Assembly (NCBI GenBank): GCA_937873255.1 | Contig: CALMVM010000223.1 | Coordinates: 2,145-10,450, forward strand | Direction of reading: 5' to 3' | Length of the DNA stretch: 8,306 bases | DNA from: an uncultured Verrucomicrobiota bacterium | GTDB lineage: Bacteria > Verrucomicrobiota > Verrucomicrobiia > Chthoniobacterales > SZAS-18 | Part shown: positions 1-7,164 of the stretch, piece after piece | How positions within the stretch are numbered: position 1 is the first letter of the stretch | Layout: each line of letters starts with the position of its first letter | Position numbers and translations under genes: made by a program | Notes under the pieces: model-generated | Databases searched by the model: none | What the model was told of the DNA's origin: nothing | What the model saw: only the letters and a program-made list of their open reading frames with translations

Positions 1-420
1 GGCCCCACGGGCACGCAGATCAGCCTGCTCAGCGCCGGCGGCAACCACTCGGTGGTCACCGCGAACTACCGCGGCGCTTCGCTTTTCTATGGCTGGGGCT
101 CTGACTCCTACCGCGAATCAAGCGGTTATATCCCGGTCGGGCCCGGAGCCGCCGCGACCATCAATACCTCTATCCCGGTGCTCATCCACCTGCCTTCAGA
201 CACTGATCACGATGGCTTGGCGGACTGGCGAGAGTTTTTGTACGGCACCGATCCCACCAATCCAGACACCAATGGTGATGGCATCTGGGATGGCGTGGCT
301 GTGGCGGCCGGGCTTGATCCCTTGGCCCCGCCACCGGCCTTGCCTCCGCCCGATCCGAACGATCACACTCCGCCTGTGATCACCATCACTTTTCCCACTG
401 TCGGCGTCACACCGCTGTGA
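1..420 (+). CDS. C-terminal part of an exported protein with thrombospondin type 3 (TSP3) calcium-binding repeats
   Basis: The frame is open from the first base, so the gene begins upstream and only its last 139 residues are visible. From about residue 67 of this fragment there are two acidic repeats, DTDHDGLADW and DTNGDGIWDG, separated by EFLYGTDPTNP. This is the spacing of TSP3-type calcium-binding repeats found in secreted and cell-surface proteins of Verrucomicrobiota, Planctomycetota and relatives. A proline-rich linker (APPPALPPPDPND) follows, then TPPVITITFPTVGVTP, which looks like the first strand of an Ig-like domain that is cut short by the stop. The part before the repeats is beta-rich in appearance and unrecognised. 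The RHS gene starts 48 bases after the stop with no visible terminator, so the two are probably co-transcribed. Function beyond an extracellular, calcium-stabilised role cannot be stated. The ending inside what looks like a domain start could mean a truncated gene. Confidence 0.85.
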   Translation, partial: GPTGTQISLLSAGGNHSVVTANYRGASLFYGWGSDSYRESSGYIPVGPGAAATINTSIPVLIHLPSDTDHDGLADWREFLYGTDPTNPDTNGDGIWDGVAVAAGLDPLAPPPALPPPDPNDHTPPVITITFPTVGVTPL

Positions 421-468
421 TGTCCATTCGCAGAATTTTTTGATCGATTGATTTTCCTCCTACCTGTC

Positions 469-3400
469 ATGAACCGTCTCGCACGCTTGTCATTCTGGAT
501 ACTGCGCTCGATTTTGTGCTGGGGCTTGTCGCTCGCGCAGGGTTTGAGCCTCGCGGTGCTTTTTGCCACGCTGATCTTTCCGCCCCGTTACCTCTTAGCG
601 GCGGCGTCTCCAAGCAATCCGCCGGCGGCATCGACGTCGGCCGCGCCAGTTCCCATCGCGCTGGCGCCTGCTCTGAGCGTCGCTTCCGAACCGCACGCCC
701 TCGGAGCGCCTACCCGTCGGGGCCCGGTGGCCAAGGATAGATGGAACCCTCTGGCCAAGCGCCAACCCAATGAGAAGGGACTCTACAAGTCAGCGGTCAG
801 CCTGCGCGCTCTGGATCTCAAGAAAGTACCGGGCGAAGCCGACCTGCGCATGGCCGGACAAATGGGCAGCCCGCTGACTCCCACCGCAGACGCGGAGCCG
901 AGCAAGATTTCCGATCCCGTCAAGCGCAAGAAGCAGGAGGGCGACAACATGCTCTTCGGCCAAGCCATCCAGAAGTGGAACCAGCACGACTACAAGGGGG
1001 CCGTGGGGCTCTTCGCCAAGCATCGCATGACCTACGCCGACAGCCCGTGGGCGGGCGAGGCGGAACTGCACCTTGGCTGCGAGGCGCAGTTCACCGGCAA
1101 CTGGGAGGAAGCCCGGGTGCATTTCGAACAGGTGCTAAGCGCCCTGCCCAAAGGCTCGGACATGTACCAGAAGGTCAAGCTGCGCCGTGCAGTACTGCAC
1201 ATGGACCAAGGCGAACTCGATTCAGCCACGAAAGCGTTTACCGAGATGCTCCAGAGCGAGACCGATTGGCAGCGGCGCACCTACGCGCAACGCTGGCTGC
1301 TGGATTTGAGCCACTTCAAGGCCAATCAGGTGGCCTTACGCACCTGCGGGTCCGACAGCATCGCTTACGTCCTCAAATCGCAGGGCAAGGATGATGTCGC
1401 GGCGAAGGTGGCGGGCATGACCGCGCCAGGCGAGCAGGGATTCAGCTTGCGCGAATTGACCGAGCTTGCCTCCAAAGTGGGACTGCCGGCCGTGGCGGTG
1501 CATGCCGACGGCAGTGATGATCTTGAGCGGTTGCCTACACCTTTCATTGCGCACTACCGCGACCAGCATTTTGTGGTGGTCAGGGGGTTGGCCGAAAATG
1601 GCGATGTGCAAATCTACGATCCGCGGCTTGAGCACGAAACGCGGCTCAGCGCCGAGTCGTTTCGTGGGCAATGGTCGGAATTGGCCGTTCTCTTTCAAGC
1701 CAAGCCCGAGGGGATTCAACTCGCCTCCAACAGCGATCTGGACGAACAGATGGGCGGTTGCTGCGGCATTCCCCGTTATCCGTCGGACCTGGGTGGAAAC
1801 CCCGGCGGTTGCGGGATGCCTGGCTGGAGCGTCAATCCCGTTAACCTGAACGTTTGCGTGCAGGACACGCCGATGTGGCACGACAACCAGTTTGGCCCAG
1901 GAGTGGCCATCTCGGTGACGTACAACAGTCAGGACTCGCTCGTGCAGATGCGTCCGGTCGGCAACAAGTGGGTGCTCAACTATGCGAGCTACGCCATGGA
2001 GTCACCGGGCAACGAGCCGGCGGGTTCCGTGCTCATCGTCATGCCCGACGGACGTGGCGACATCTATCATCCCAACGGCAGCGGCGGATACAATCCGCCC
2101 GGTGGCGTGTTCAACACCCTCACTAAGTCGGCTACAACCGCCTACACCTACGACGTCGGGCTGCCGGACGGCACGACCTACCACTACGGCGTGCCGCCCG
2201 AGATGGGATCAGGTTCGTATTCCTCTCTGCTGCTCTCAATCACCGACCGCTACGGCAACGCTGTGACCGTCTCACACAATGCCGACGGCAGCATCTACCA
2301 GGTGACCGACCCGCTGAACCAGCACTGGACCTTCGCTTACAATGCTCAAGGTCATCTGGACCACGTCAGCGACCCATTTGGCCGGCAGGCCACGTTCAGC
2401 TACGACGCCAGTGGCAACCTGACCGGACAAACGGACATGGGCGGCGTAGCCTACGGCTACGTGTATGACGGGAACGTGGACATCACCTCGCTCCTCAAGC
2501 CCAGCGGTACGATCCAGTTCTACATCGAACCGGCCGATGGAACGAGCAACGGCAGCAACGCCTATCCGGCGTATGGAGCGACGATGTGGCAGAACTATCG
2601 CGTGACGGTCACCAGCCCTCAAGGCTACGCGGAGGAATTTTATTATAACGGCTACAGCCGCTACGGGTGGCACCGGGACCAGAACCAATTCCAGTCCCCC
2701 TTGCCTGCGCTGCAAGCGCCGAAGACCAGTTTTACATACAACCAGCCAAGCACCAGCAGCAAAGGCTTGCTCAACAAGGTGACCTACGCCGACGGCCACT
2801 ACGTGCAATATGCTTACACCAACAGCAACAGCGCCGCCAATCTACAGCCTAGTCAAATCGTGCAGAGTGTGGTGTTGCCTTTGAACGGTGCCACAGCGGT
2901 AAACGAAACCGTCAACCTAACTTACAACGCCCAGGGACGGCTGCTTACCCGACAGGACGCGCGCACGTACACGACCTCCTACAAGTATACGCTCAACAAC
3001 GTCGTCGGGAACAACGGGTTTGACCTCGCCACGGTCACCGATCCGCTCAACCACAATGTTCTGACCCTCGGGTACGACACGGCGCGCAACGTCAATAGCA
3101 TCACGGACGCAACCAACCGCACAACCCAGTTCACCTTCAATGCGCTCGGTCAGCGCAACGGCGTGACTAACGCCGCGCAGCACGCGCTCACCTACAATTA
3201 TAATACGATCCATCAGCTCACCAGCATCAGCCAGGGCAGCAACACGTTGCGCTCGCTAACATACGATGCGGTCGGGCGCCTGCAGTCTGACACCGACGCG
3301 GACGGCCAGACGCTTATCTATGAGTACGATGACCTGGACCGCGTCACGAAAATCATCTACCCAGATGGCTCGAACGAGCGCAACCACTACAGCTGCTGCT

Positions 3401-5817
3401 GGCTGGACAGTCAGACCGACCGCCTAGAGCGGACCACATCGTACATCAGGGATTACCGGGGCCGGCCCCTGGTCACCAAACAGGCGGATGGCACCCTGGT
3501 GCAAACGGTTTACGATCCTGTCGGCAACCTGATCGAATTAATCGACGGCAACAACCACCTCACCCAGTGGGTTTATGATGTCCGCAACCGGGTTGCCAAC
3601 AAGGTCTACGCCGACAACAGCGCATATAGTTTCGTGTACGACGGCGTTGGCAACCTCAAAACCCGCACGGACGCCAAGAACGTCACGGTCAGCTACGCCT
3701 ACGACCCGAACAACAACCTGACGGGTATCACGGCTCCAGGCTTGACGCCGATTACCTACGCCTACGACGAACGCAATTGGATGAACCAAATGACCGACGG
3801 CGTCGGCACGACGCTCTTCGGCTACGACTTGGCCGGGCGGCGCAACAGCGTCGCCGGCCCCTTGGACAACGACGCGGTCGCGCTGATCTACGATGCCATG
3901 GGCCGCGTCGGCAATCAGACCATCAACGGGCAGACGAGCACCTTTACCTACAACGACAGCCTGGATCGGCTGACAAGCTCCAACACCCCGATCGGCAATT
4001 TTACCTACGCGTATCGAACGGCGGTATCGCCCCAGCTTGCCTCCGTCAATTATCCCAACGGACAGACCACCACGCTCGCCTACTACGGGGCGGATAAGGA
4101 CAATCGCCTTTCGCAGATCACCAACAGCACCTCGGGCGGAATACTCTCGCAGTTCGGCTACGAGTACGATGCCACCGGACAAATTAACAAATGGACCCAG
4201 CAGACGGGCGGCGGACACCCGCTCGCCTACCAGTTGCAGCAGGACGCGCTCGGCCAACTCACCGGAGCCACGGTGACAGACACCGTGACGAGCACCGTCA
4301 CGCAGACCTACGGCTACGGGTACGACCACGCCGGCAACCGCTCCACCGGGCAAGCCGACGCAAACCTGAGCCTGGACGCGCACAATGATCTCAACCAACT
4401 CACCGGCCGGCAGGGCAACGGCGTGGGAGCCATCCCGTTCCGAGGCAAGGTAAACGAACCGTCCACGGTCACGGTCAACGGCACTCAGGTGCCGACGAAG
4501 GCGGATGGGAGCTTTGCCACGACCGTCGGCGTCACACCCGGCAATAACACCGTGACGGTCAGCGCCACCGACCGCAACAACAACACCGCCACCTGCAGCT
4601 ATCAGGTCGCCGTGTCCGCCAGCGGCGACAACCGCACGCTTGTCTACGACGCTAACGGCAATTTGCAGGTGATGACCGCCTCCGGGCTGGCTACCACCTA
4701 CGAGTGGGACGCCCTGGATCGGCTCACGGCCATCAATCAAGGCAGCAAACGCAGCGAGTTCACTTATGATGGGTCGCACCAACGCCGGCGGATCGTCGAG
4801 AAAGACGGCGGCACAGTGACCAGCGACAAGCACCTGACGTGGCTGGGGATGAGTCTGGTGGAGGAGCGGGACGTGGCCAACAACGTGACCAAGCGGTTCT
4901 TCGCCCAAGGCGAGCAGATCGGCGGGCACAACTACTATTACAGCCGTGATCACCTCGGCAGCGTGCGCGAAATGGTGGACGGCAACACACAAATGGTCAG
5001 CGCGCGCTACAACTATGATCTTTACGGGCTGCGCTCGGCCAACCAGATCACGGCCAACCCCGTGGAGGCAAGCTTCGGGTTCACCGGCCACTACTTCCAT
5101 TCGCCTAGCGGCCTGCACCTGACCCTCTACCGCGCTTACGACGCGAACCTGGGAAAATGGCTCAGCCGCGATCCCCTCGGCGAGGCCGGCGGCATGAACC
5201 TGTACGGCTACGTGGGGGGCAACCCCATGAATTTACGAGACCCATTAGGGTTGTTTGACTTTGGTGGCTTCATGTCAGGTGTAGCAACGGGGATTGCTGG
5301 TTTCGGGATAGGAATGGCGGTCGGAGGGGCAATAATGCTTGCATTACCAGCTGCTGCAATACCTGTGGCGGCGGTGGGTTTAGCTGCGTGGGGTGGATTC
5401 GAACTCGGAAAAACGTTGTATGAAGCCGCAAGTGGGCAAGAGTGGGATGTTAGTGGAAATGGGCGTGCGTTGTGTGATAGAGAACAATCTGAGCGACTTG
5501 GCCAAGGACTTGTTGGGCTTGCAGGTTTGGGACTATTTGCATCACCATGGGGTCGTAACGGTGCTGGAACCGACAAGGCATTTATAGAGATGTCTCCAGC
5601 GCAAAGATTTCGTTACGAGAGTGGCATGACCACTGTATCGGGTTCTCTACGTGATTCTACAATGAATTTGCCACCGGCACAGCGAGGCTTAAACCCATTT
5701 CGTACATCGCCCTCCCAGTGGAGAAACACTGTCGGTACGGGAGCAACTCCTTTAGGTCGGCTGGCAAGTCCGGGTGGCACCGTGGGTTCACAAGTACTAG
5801 ACCCGCTTTACGATTGA
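469..5817 (+). CDS. RHS/YD-repeat protein with N-terminal TPR and C39-like peptidase domain; candidate polymorphic toxin
   Basis: A 1782-residue protein. The ATG at 469 is preferred over an in-frame TTG at 448 because the hydrophobic export segment follows it directly (residues about 9-45, possible cleavage after LLAAA); neither start has a clear ribosome site. Domains in order: Ala/Pro-rich stretch; TPR-like helices, about 161-288; C39-like papain fold, about 285-405, with Gln287, Cys293 (TCGSDS), His367 (QHFVVV) and Asp384 (IYDPR) in the family order; a Gly/Cys-rich linker, about 428-465; YD repeats from about 585 onward; an Ig-like insert, about 1322-1384; the RHS core with DHLGSVR at 1494, then SRDPLGE and NLYGYVGGNP, ending at DPLG 1591-1594; a 188-residue variable tip. 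RHS shells are known to encapsulate and release C-terminal toxins, and C39 domains elsewhere cleave double-glycine leaders. That this protein is a toxin, and that the peptidase is active, is inferred. Confidence 0.93.
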   Translation: MNRLARLSFWILRSILCWGLSLAQGLSLAVLFATLIFPPRYLLAAASPSNPPAASTSAAPVPIALAPALSVASEPHALGAPTRRGPVAKDRWNPLAKRQPNEKGLYKSAVSLRALDLKKVPGEADLRMAGQMGSPLTPTADAEPSKISDPVKRKKQEGDNMLFGQAIQKWNQHDYKGAVGLFAKHRMTYADSPWAGEAELHLGCEAQFTGNWEEARVHFEQVLSALPKGSDMYQKVKLRRAVLHMDQGELDSATKAFTEMLQSETDWQRRTYAQRWLLDLSHFKANQVALRTCGSDSIAYVLKSQGKDDVAAKVAGMTAPGEQGFSLRELTELASKVGLPAVAVHADGSDDLERLPTPFIAHYRDQHFVVVRGLAENGDVQIYDPRLEHETRLSAESFRGQWSELAVLFQAKPEGIQLASNSDLDEQMGGCCGIPRYPSDLGGNPGGCGMPGWSVNPVNLNVCVQDTPMWHDNQFGPGVAISVTYNSQDSLVQMRPVGNKWVLNYASYAMESPGNEPAGSVLIVMPDGRGDIYHPNGSGGYNPPGGVFNTLTKSATTAYTYDVGLPDGTTYHYGVPPEMGSGSYSSLLLSITDRYGNAVTVSHNADGSIYQVTDPLNQHWTFAYNAQGHLDHVSDPFGRQATFSYDASGNLTGQTDMGGVAYGYVYDGNVDITSLLKPSGTIQFYIEPADGTSNGSNAYPAYGATMWQNYRVTVTSPQGYAEEFYYNGYSRYGWHRDQNQFQSPLPALQAPKTSFTYNQPSTSSKGLLNKVTYADGHYVQYAYTNSNSAANLQPSQIVQSVVLPLNGATAVNETVNLTYNAQGRLLTRQDARTYTTSYKYTLNNVVGNNGFDLATVTDPLNHNVLTLGYDTARNVNSITDATNRTTQFTFNALGQRNGVTNAAQHALTYNYNTIHQLTSISQGSNTLRSLTYDAVGRLQSDTDADGQTLIYEYDDLDRVTKIIYPDGSNERNHYSCCWLDSQTDRLERTTSYIRDYRGRPLVTKQADGTLVQTVYDPVGNLIELIDGNNHLTQWVYDVRNRVANKVYADNSAYSFVYDGVGNLKTRTDAKNVTVSYAYDPNNNLTGITAPGLTPITYAYDERNWMNQMTDGVGTTLFGYDLAGRRNSVAGPLDNDAVALIYDAMGRVGNQTINGQTSTFTYNDSLDRLTSSNTPIGNFTYAYRTAVSPQLASVNYPNGQTTTLAYYGADKDNRLSQITNSTSGGILSQFGYEYDATGQINKWTQQTGGGHPLAYQLQQDALGQLTGATVTDTVTSTVTQTYGYGYDHAGNRSTGQADANLSLDAHNDLNQLTGRQGNGVGAIPFRGKVNEPSTVTVNGTQVPTKADGSFATTVGVTPGNNTVTVSATDRNNNTATCSYQVAVSASGDNRTLVYDANGNLQVMTASGLATTYEWDALDRLTAINQGSKRSEFTYDGSHQRRRIVEKDGGTVTSDKHLTWLGMSLVEERDVANNVTKRFFAQGEQIGGHNYYYSRDHLGSVREMVDGNTQMVSARYNYDLYGLRSANQITANPVEASFGFTGHYFHSPSGLHLTLYRAYDANLGKWLSRDPLGEAGGMNLYGYVGGNPMNLRDPLGLFDFGGFMSGVATGIAGFGIGMAVGGAIMLALPAAAIPVAAVGLAAWGGFELGKTLYEAASGQEWDVSGNGRALCDREQSERLGQGLVGLAGLGLFASPWGRNGAGTDKAFIEMSPAQRFRYESGMTTVSGSLRDSTMNLPPAQRGLNPFRTSPSQWRNTVGTGATPLGRLASPGGTVGSQVLDPLYD
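5251..5817 (+). other. Variable C-terminal tip of the RHS protein (candidate toxin domain, family unknown)
   Basis: This marks the part of the RHS protein after DPLG, residues 1595-1782. It opens with a long Gly/Ala-rich hydrophobic stretch (about 1597-1645, including GVATGIAGFGIGMAVGGAI), a common pre-toxin feature that may interact with membranes. A second short Gly/Leu-rich stretch follows near 1690-1705. The last 75 or so residues (from about SPAQRFRYES) are polar, rich in Arg, Ser, Thr and Pro, and end in DPLYD. No nuclease, deaminase, ADP-ribosyltransferase or protease motif could be recognised. In RHS systems the sequence after DPxG is the exchangeable effector, so an effector role is inferred from position only. 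Base composition changes here: a 60-base row in the core (5041-5100) has 36 G/C, a row in the tip (5581-5640) has 27. Confidence 0.6.
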
Positions 5818-5823
5818 GAACGT

Positions 5824-6066
5824 ATGTGGACTATTTATGATGTGATTGCAATATGCTTGTTGTATGTCGCAGGAGACAGAGCATGTTGCTTGCTAGGAAA
5901 ATATTTAAACCAACCTCAATTAGCATCGTGGCGCATGTTGGCAGGCATGATATTTGCCATGCTATTAATAGGGTCAGCCCGAAGATTGATTAGATATATG
6001 ATCAACTACTTATACAAAGATGATCATAACTTTCAAACCAAGTATCGCAAGAAGCGAGATGAGTGA
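5824..6066 (+). CDS. Small two-helix membrane protein; candidate immunity protein for the RHS tip
   Basis: An 80-residue ORF whose ATG lies 6 bases after the RHS stop, so it is almost certainly translated from the same message. Two hydrophobic segments are visible: about residues 3-25 (IYDVIAICLLYVAG) and about 37-55 (MLAGMIFAMLLIGSA). The second is followed by arginines and a highly charged tail, QTKYRKKRDE, so both termini are probably cytoplasmic. No family is recognised. In RHS and other contact-dependent toxin loci the gene directly after the toxin usually encodes the cognate immunity protein; the tight spacing and AT-rich composition (24 G/C in the 60 bases 5941-6000) fit that. A membrane-bound antidote would suit a toxin acting at the inner membrane or from the periplasm. 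Function is inferred from position alone; it could also be an unrelated small membrane protein. Confidence 0.6.
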   Translation: MWTIYDVIAICLLYVAGDRACCLLGKYLNQPQLASWRMLAGMIFAMLLIGSARRLIRYMINYLYKDDHNFQTKYRKKRDE

Positions 6067-6074
6067 CGCAGTAA

Positions 6075-6230
6075 TATGGGACAAATTGGGGGGTGTGGAT
6101 CAGCGCTAGCGGCAGAACTGCGACAGGCTTAGACAACGCGATTTTCGGGATCAGAAACTCCTGGACCTACTTGGGAGCATATTTTGCTGGAGCAGGATCA
6201 TATGGAGTAACTCAGGGCAATAGCCATTGA
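6075..6230 (+). pseudogene. Orphan open fragment, possible remnant of a displaced RHS C-terminal tip
   Basis: After a TAA at 6072-6074 the frame is open for 51 codons and ends in TGA at 6228-6230. The only possible start is a GTG at 6093, with no ribosome site, so the fragment may not be translated alone. Its translation contains ASGRTATGLDNAIFG and GAYFAGAGSYGVTQGNSH, a Gly/Ala/aromatic composition like the hydrophobic stretches that follow RHS cores. It ends 3 bases before the ATG of the next gene, copying the 6-base spacing between the RHS gene and its neighbour. Orphan toxin tips paired with immunity genes are a known feature of rhs and cdi loci. No RHS core sequence is visible in front of it, and chance cannot be excluded for an open frame this short. 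Confidence 0.35.
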
Positions 6231-6233
6231 AGT

Positions 6234-6740
6234 ATGAAAATTATATGCTTACAAAAGTTTGCAGACGAAGAACGCTCCTCACTCTTTGAAATAAGACAAG
6301 AGTCAAAGATATATACCAAAGACGATTACAAGCACGTATCGTCTTGCCCCCAAGGATTTTTTTCCTATGAACGGCTGGGCTTATTCCGACGTGTAAGGAC
6401 GTTGATCACTGTATTTTCTGATGCCTGCAAATTGTTTATGGGAATCGGATCAGACTTATTCGATTTATCTGATGTCAATATTGTCGGCAAACGCAGCCGA
6501 GTCGGTTTTATTGCCAAAAAATTCGAACTTACTAGATGTGAACAGATTCTCTTCTCATGCTTATATTGGAATGGCAATACGGACCATTCTGGATTAGGTG
6601 GTGAAATTTTCGAGTATGTAGAACGAATAACAAAGAGCAAAGAGCAAAGAATTCAATTTCTGAAGATACTTAATGCTCTCCATACTGGAGAATTGTACAA
6701 AAATGGCATGAGTATATTTTCACTCACTAGGCAGGCATAA
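6234..6740 (+). CDS. Uncharacterised 168-residue soluble protein; candidate orphan immunity protein
   Basis: The ATG at 6234 gives MKIICLQKFADEERSS and a 168-residue protein with no signal peptide or clear membrane segment. It is moderately charged, with scattered cysteines (residues 5, 38, 64, 102, 109). The C-terminal third looks helical (EIFEYVERITKSKEQRIQ then FLKILNALHTGELYKNG). I do not recognise a family. The gene is AT-rich (22 G/C in the 60 bases 6241-6300), very different from the RHS core, which points to separate acquisition. It starts 3 bases after the orphan fragment at 6075-6230, and the next small gene starts 16 bases after its stop, so the group looks like one transcription unit. 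Immunity to a former RHS tip is the best guess from position; a passenger gene of unrelated function is equally compatible with the sequence itself. Confidence 0.65.
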   Translation: MKIICLQKFADEERSSLFEIRQESKIYTKDDYKHVSSCPQGFFSYERLGLFRRVRTLITVFSDACKLFMGIGSDLFDLSDVNIVGKRSRVGFIAKKFELTRCEQILFSCLYWNGNTDHSGLGGEIFEYVERITKSKEQRIQFLKILNALHTGELYKNGMSIFSLTRQA

Positions 6741-6756
6741 TCGCAGTAAGGAGGGG

Positions 6757-7074
6757 ATGTTTATCTCGAACGGTATACTTTGCATATCCAAAGGGGCGAC
6801 CCGTAATTTTGCTGGGTCAAAGGATAATCACCCCTCCATGAAAAAACCGTACTCGATAACGATTTGCGAACAAGTGGGACTTATCTCTCTTGCTGGATTG
6901 ATTGGCGGAGCGAGTGTTTTCCTATTCGTGATCGCCAACGACTGGAGACATTCTGATGTAAAAGATCTGATTTCGTACGTTAAGCTGTTGGAAATCGTGG
7001 TTGCGCCCTTCGCAACGTTAATTGCTATATGCATTGCATTTGTCCGTATTTTCAATATTTTTCACAACAAGTAA
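6757..7074 (+). CDS. Small two-helix membrane protein of unknown family (start uncertain: 6757 or 6838)
   Basis: The stop is at 7074 and two starts are possible. ATG 6757 (105 residues) sits directly behind a strong purine run, AAGGAGGGG, but with only 2-3 bases of spacing. ATG 6838 (78 residues, MKKPYSITICEQVG) is preceded by AAAGGA at 6819-6824 with a long 13-base spacing, and gives a more natural membrane-protein N-terminus. Counted from 6838, hydrophobic segments lie at about 14-33 (LISLAGLIGGASVFLFVIA) and 49-72 (LLEIVVAPFATLIAICIAF), with a short polar loop NDWRHSDVKD between them. No family is recognised. Size and topology resemble the 80-residue gene behind the RHS gene, though no sequence similarity is evident. 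Placement in the post-RHS cluster suggests a further immunity-type or accessory gene. A GC-rich hairpin begins 5 bases after its stop. Confidence 0.6.
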   Translation: MFISNGILCISKGATRNFAGSKDNHPSMKKPYSITICEQVGLISLAGLIGGASVFLFVIANDWRHSDVKDLISYVKLLEIVVAPFATLIAICIAFVRIFNIFHNK

Positions 7075-7079
7075 CCGAT

Positions 7080-7097
7080 CCCGGAGCAAGCTCCGGG
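7080..7097. repeat. GC-rich palindrome with AGCAAGCT core (possible REP-like unit or transcript end)
   Basis: CCCGGAGC and GCTCCGGG form a perfect 8-bp inverted repeat around a two-base AA centre (in practice a 7-bp stem with a CAAG loop). It lies 5 bases after the last small gene. There is no T-run behind it, so it is not a standard intrinsic terminator, though it could stabilise the 3' end of the message. It shares the central AGCAAGCT and a following GG(C/T)AT with the palindrome at 7947-7962, so the two may belong to one family of short dispersed palindromes. Confidence 0.6.
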
Positions 7098-7130
7098 GCA
7101 TTGAGAATATGGTTTTAAAACACAGACCAG

Positions 7131-7138
7131 CAAAGTCG
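7131..7138. repeat. Left copy of the 8-bp IS1 target site duplication
   Basis: CAAAGTCG lies directly outside the left end of the IS1 element and is identical to 7942-7949 outside the right end. The match stops at exactly 8 bases on both sides. Eight- to nine-base duplications are typical of IS1-family insertion, and a perfect copy indicates an insertion that has not rearranged since. Confidence 0.9.
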
Positions 7139-7164
7139 GGTAGTGGCGATTGATTAAAGGACAG
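7139..7164 (+). repeat. IS1 left terminal inverted repeat (IRL)
   Basis: It starts GGTAGTGGCGATTG and ends TTAAAGGACAG. It matches the reverse complement of the right end at 23 of 26 positions; the differences are at positions 4 (A/G), 9 (C/T) and 14 (G/A) counted from the tip. The inner half is the better conserved part, which is where IS1-type transposase is expected to bind. Confidence 0.93.

Noticed and set aside
2200..4400. DNA-level tandem repeats in the YD region
   Set aside because: The repeated TAC GCC TAC GAC-like words follow from the protein-level YD repeats; no extended exact nucleotide repeat or CRISPR-like spacing was seen.
5066..5078. A third copy of the GCAAGCTTCG palindrome segment inside the RHS core
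   Set aside because: Only one arm and the centre are present, and the bases are explained by the conserved coding sequence EASFGFTG.
3538..5118. 526-codon open frame on the minus strand opposite the RHS gene
   Set aside because: Its translation is Val/Ala/Arg/Gly-rich without motifs and lies wholly opposite the well-supported YD repeats and core; it is a shadow produced by GC-rich codon use.
7080..7110. Intrinsic terminator after the last small gene
   Set aside because: The stem is strong but it is followed by GGCATTGAG, with no T-run.
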